Below are positions 5,395 to 7,504 of a stretch of DNA of 7,504 nucleotides, piece by piece. Each line of letters begins with the position of its first letter. Position 1 is the first letter of the stretch. A program made the position numbers and the translations under genes. The notes beneath the pieces are model-generated. The model was not told where the DNA came from. It was given only the letters and a program-made list of their open reading frames with translations, and ran no database searches. The DNA comes from Thermoleophilia bacterium (GTDB lineage: Bacteria; Actinomycetota; Thermoleophilia; Gaiellales; Gaiellaceae), in assembly GCA_013362295.1 (NCBI GenBank), contig JABFWJ010000480.1, positions 1 through 7,504 on the forward strand, in the 5' to 3' direction.

Positions 5395-6129
5395 ATGCGT
5401 GAGCTTCGCCTGCATTCCGATGGCCTGCGGCTGGAGGACGCTGATCGTCCTACGCCGGGGGAGGGTGAGGTTGTCGTGCGTGTGCATGCGGCGGCGATCA
5501 CGCGCGACGAGCTGGAGTGGCCGACAGATCGGTTGCCGACGGTGCCCTCGCACGAGCTATCGGGCGTGGTCGCCGAGACCGGTGAGGAGGTGTTCGCGCT
5601 GACCCCGTTCGACCGCGACGGCGTCGCCGCGGACTATGCGGCGGTCTCCGTGGCGGTACTGGCGCCGAAGCCGGCACGCTTGACGCACGTCGAGGCGGCG
5701 GCGCTGCCGATGGGCGGGTTGAGCGCGTGGCAGGGGCTGTTCGTGCACGGGCGCCTACAGGCAAACGAGCGCGTCCTGATCACGGGTGCCTCCGGGGGTG
5801 TCGGGCATCTGGCGGTGCAGCTGGCGCGACACGCAGGCGCGGAGGTCGTGGAGGAGGGGGCGGCGGACCTGCTGTTCGACACCGTCGGTGGCGAACTGCC
5901 GGCGGCTGAGCGGGTCGTCACGATCGCGGCGGAGGCGCCCGGCGCCATCTTTTTCATCGTCGAGCCGGACCGCGAGCAGCTGCTCGAGCTGGCGCGGCTG
6001 GCCGACGCGGGGGAGCTGGTGCCCGCGATCGACTCGACCTATCCGCTCGAACGTGCGCAGGAAGCGTTCGGCCGAGTCGGGGAACGGGGCAAGCGCGGCA
6101 AGGTCGTGCTCGATGTCGCCGGCGCCTAG
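5395..6129 (+). CDS. Shortened zinc-independent alcohol dehydrogenase / quinone oxidoreductase-like protein
   Basis: The product has 244 residues from ATG 5395, chosen because GAAGGGGAC lies just upstream; the frame is open to 4963 but overlaps the TA genes. Order of landmarks: GroES-like N-domain with GEGEVVVRVHAAAI (22-35) and PSHELSGVVAETG (51-63); AAALPMGGLSAWQGLF (101-116); nucleotide loop GASGGVG (131-137) with VQLARHAGAEV; LLFDTVGG (159-166); and the C-terminal YPLERAQEAFGR...GKRGKVVLDV. No zinc ligands are seen, as expected for the quinone oxidoreductase branch using NADPH. It is clearly short (about 300-330 is usual). About 10 residues are missing after VVAETG, and about 25 between GAEVV and the FDTVGG strand, where the adenosine-ribose is normally bound. 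The frame is preserved, so it may be a compact variant or a decaying enzyme. Confidence 0.82.
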   Translation: MRELRLHSDGLRLEDADRPTPGEGEVVVRVHAAAITRDELEWPTDRLPTVPSHELSGVVAETGEEVFALTPFDRDGVAADYAAVSVAVLAPKPARLTHVEAAALPMGGLSAWQGLFVHGRLQANERVLITGASGGVGHLAVQLARHAGAEVVEEGAADLLFDTVGGELPAAERVVTIAAEAPGAIFFIVEPDREQLLELARLADAGELVPAIDSTYPLERAQEAFGRVGERGKRGKVVLDVAGA

Positions 6130-6177
6130 CAGCGACCGCGTCGCCGGGTTCGCGCTCCGGGGACACCGGTGGCGGGC

Positions 6178-6765
6178 TCAACGATGGACATGCAGGGTGG
6201 GCCGGTAGATGAGCTCTTGGATGTTGCCGTCGAGCGTTCGACTCTCGAGCAGCTCGAGGTCGAAGTCGGCCGCACCCTGGAAGATCGCATCCGATCCGTT
6301 CTGGCCGGTGATCACAGGGAAGACGGTCACCTGGACGCGGTCGACGAGGCTGGCGGCCATCAGCGCCCGATTCATCGACAGGCTCCCGTGCGAGCGCAAC
6401 GGTATGTCGGATTCCTTCTTGAGGCGGGCGACGACATCGACCGCGTCACCGTTCACCACGGTCCCGTCCACCCAGTCAAGGGGTTCTTCCAGCGTGGTCG
6501 ACACCACGATCGCCGGCAGGGTCACCATCCGGGTGACCCACGGATCCCTCACCTCGGACTCCTCGGTGCTCGAGGCCAGCATCTGTGCGAATAGCCGATA
6601 GGTGTTGGCCCCGAAGACCATCCGCTGCTCCTCGCCGTACAAGGCGAGGCGGTGGTCGAGCAGCTCAGGGCCCTGCTTGCCCCAGTAGCCGCCCCAGTCG
6701 CCGCCGCTGGCGGAGCCGAAGCCATCGAGGCTGGAAAAGACGTCGAAGGTGTAGGTCGCGGTCAT
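6178..6765 (-). CDS. RibD_C / dihydrofolate reductase-family oxidoreductase
   Basis: This encodes 195 residues. ATG 6765 is preferred over the upstream in-frame start at 6861 because GAGGGGAGC precedes it and the domain begins there. Landmarks are TFDVFSSLDGFG (5-16), GDWGGYWG, EEQRMVFGANTYRLF, a central strand LPAIVVST, SHGSLSMNRALMAASLVDRVQVTVFPVITG, and the C-terminal ELIYRPTLHVHR. This is the bacterial RibD C-terminal fold that binds NADPH and reduces a pteridine, flavin precursor or other small ring substrate. The true substrate is unknown; many actinobacterial genomes carry several copies. It faces the quinone-oxidoreductase-like gene with 48 bases between the stops and no clear terminator. 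Confidence 0.87.
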   Translation of the reverse strand: MTATYTFDVFSSLDGFGSASGGDWGGYWGKQGPELLDHRLALYGEEQRMVFGANTYRLFAQMLASSTEESEVRDPWVTRMVTLPAIVVSTTLEEPLDWVDGTVVNGDAVDVVARLKKESDIPLRSHGSLSMNRALMAASLVDRVQVTVFPVITGQNGSDAIFQGAADFDLELLESRTLDGNIQELIYRPTLHVHR

Positions 6766-6861
6766 GATGCTCCCCTCGGATGCGTTGATCGGTCGTGGAT
6801 ATTGACTGGAACCCACGGCAAGATTCATCGTCGCTTGACGCCGTGAGTCCGTGTCGGCCAC

Positions 6862-7013
6862 GGGACGAGGCCGGCCCCGCCGGCACGAAGCTCCACGGGA
6901 GTGAGCCGACCGGGTTTAGCCGAGACTGCGCCCGGCGTCTTGACGACCGCTCGAGTTGAGAGGTGGTCTGGGCGAGATTCCTCGATCCCGTCACTCGACC
7001 GAGGAGGCTCGTG
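6862..7013. other. Intergenic stretch with no gene seen
   Basis: About 150 bases between the start side of the RibD_C gene and the integrase remnant. It contains GC-rich short palindromes (such as the CCGGCCCCGCCGG patch near 6871-6884) and the integrase ribosome site. I looked for a tRNA or attachment core beside the integrase and found none that folds convincingly. Confidence 0.4.
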
Positions 7014-7276
7014 ATGATCCAGCAGGGCCAGGTGTTCAAGCTAAGACGAAGGGCCCGGACGGGCAGCCTCTGTGGGCGTACCGGTACAGGCTCGAAGGCC
7101 GCGGCTCGGAGCGGCCCCAGGTGGGCGGGTTCGCGACCCGCGCGGAGGCGGAGAAGGCGCTGCGCAAGTGACCGACCGGCTCGGCCCAGGCGGCGGGCGA
7201 GGCGACGACAAAGCTCGCCGAGTTCGTGGACGACTATCTGGAGGTGCATCAGGCGGCAACTCGGGCTTCGAAATGA
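7014..7276 (+). pseudogene. Degenerate N-terminal fragment of a tyrosine-type integrase
   Basis: A GAGGAGG site (7001-7007) precedes ATG 7014, then MIQQGQVFKL in one frame. After a one-base loss near 7041-7043 the frame changes to KTKGPDGQPLWAYRYRLEG and FATRAEAEKALRK. Near 7168 another shift gives VTDRLGPGGG, and near 7200 a further shift returns to TTKLAEFVDDYLEVHQ. This is the arm-type DNA-binding domain plus the start of the core-binding domain of phage-like integrases. The catalytic domain is absent: the match ends near 7270. At least three frameshifts and truncation mark it as dead. No tRNA or attachment site is evident beside it. Confidence 0.7.
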
Positions 7277-7504
7277 CGATTCGCCTGCCGTCAGGCGAGC
7301 AGTCGATCTTGTCCGCGTAGCCGCCCCACGGGGTGATCCGCTCGACGGTGCGGCCGGCCAGGGAAGCGACGAAGATCGCCGTCACCGCGTCGTGGCCGTT
7401 CTTCCCCGCAGGAAGGCGATGCGCTTGCCGTCGGGGAAGACGCACACGCTGTCCCCGCCGACTCCCGGAATGCAGGCGAGTCGCGCGCCCGTCCCGTCGG
7501 TAGC
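7272..7504 (-). pseudogene. Fragment of TolB/PD40-type beta-propeller protein
   Basis: Reading leftward from the window edge, one frame gives VCVFPDGKRIAFLRG. After a one-base shift in the CCCC run at 7404-7407, another gives KNGHDAVTAIFVASLAG, then DCSPDGRRIVIS. PDG-[KR]-I repeats are typical of WD40-like/PD40 blades of TolB-like proteins. The similarity stops at about 7272, where the oppositely oriented integrase fragment begins. The gene is therefore frameshifted and truncated, and its 5' part lies outside the window. Confidence 0.6.

Noticed and set aside
6956..7010. tRNA or attachment site next to the integrase
   Set aside because: A GATTCCTCGATCCC-like stretch hints at a T-arm, but no acceptor or anticodon stems could be folded.
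7169..7171. In-frame TGA in the integrase remnant as a third selenocysteine codon
   Set aside because: The neighbouring frame gives the expected continuation (VTDRLGPGGG), so the TGA comes from a frameshift. It is not in a redox motif, and integrases do not use Sec.

Overview
The window looks like chromosome of a high-GC soil actinobacterium, probably of the Thermoleophilia (Gaiellales/Solirubrobacterales type). This rests on GC-rich third codon positions, strong GGAGG-like ribosome sites, and resemblance of several proteins to families I associate with such genomes. No rRNA, tRNA or CRISPR is visible.

Main result: two genes are interrupted by an in-frame UGA exactly where a redox cysteine belongs, and both are best read as selenoprotein genes. 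The first (45-650, +) is a secreted thioredoxin-like lipoprotein with a U-x-x-C motif. The second (3286-2015, -) is an AhpD/carboxymuconolactone-decarboxylase-like protein with a C-x-x-U motif. Its frame runs on without a stop into a complete NAD(P)H-hydrate epimerase (NnrE/YjeF_N) domain. Each UGA is followed by a hairpin at a spacing plausible for a bacterial SECIS element. An ordinary gene finder would split the first gene in two and would lose or split the second.

Layout: 45-650 Sec lipoprotein (+); 742-1278 secreted protein of unknown function with its own promoter (+); a strong hairpin at 1302-1337 between convergent genes. Then a minus-strand operon, in transcription order: DsrE-like protein (3947-3591), plastocyanin-like cupredoxin (3591-3292), AhpD-like/NnrE selenoprotein fusion (3286-2015), four-helix membrane protein (1947-1345). 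Divergent from it is a radical SAM gene (4056-4616, +) that stops after about 186 residues, right where a minus-strand VapBC-type toxin-antitoxin pair (5236-4605) begins. Next come a shortened quinone-oxidoreductase-like gene (5395-6129, +) and, convergent, a RibD_C/dihydrofolate-reductase-family gene (6765-6178, -). The right end (7014-7504) holds decayed fragments of a phage-type integrase (+) and a TolB/PD40 propeller protein (-).

The central operon collects thiol/selenol chemistry (AhpD-like, DsrE), copper electron transfer and NAD(P)HX repair, which suggests a redox-stress or metabolite-repair role. That role is inference. The right half shows gene truncation, a toxin-antitoxin module and integrase debris, so it looks like a rearrangement-prone accessory stretch.
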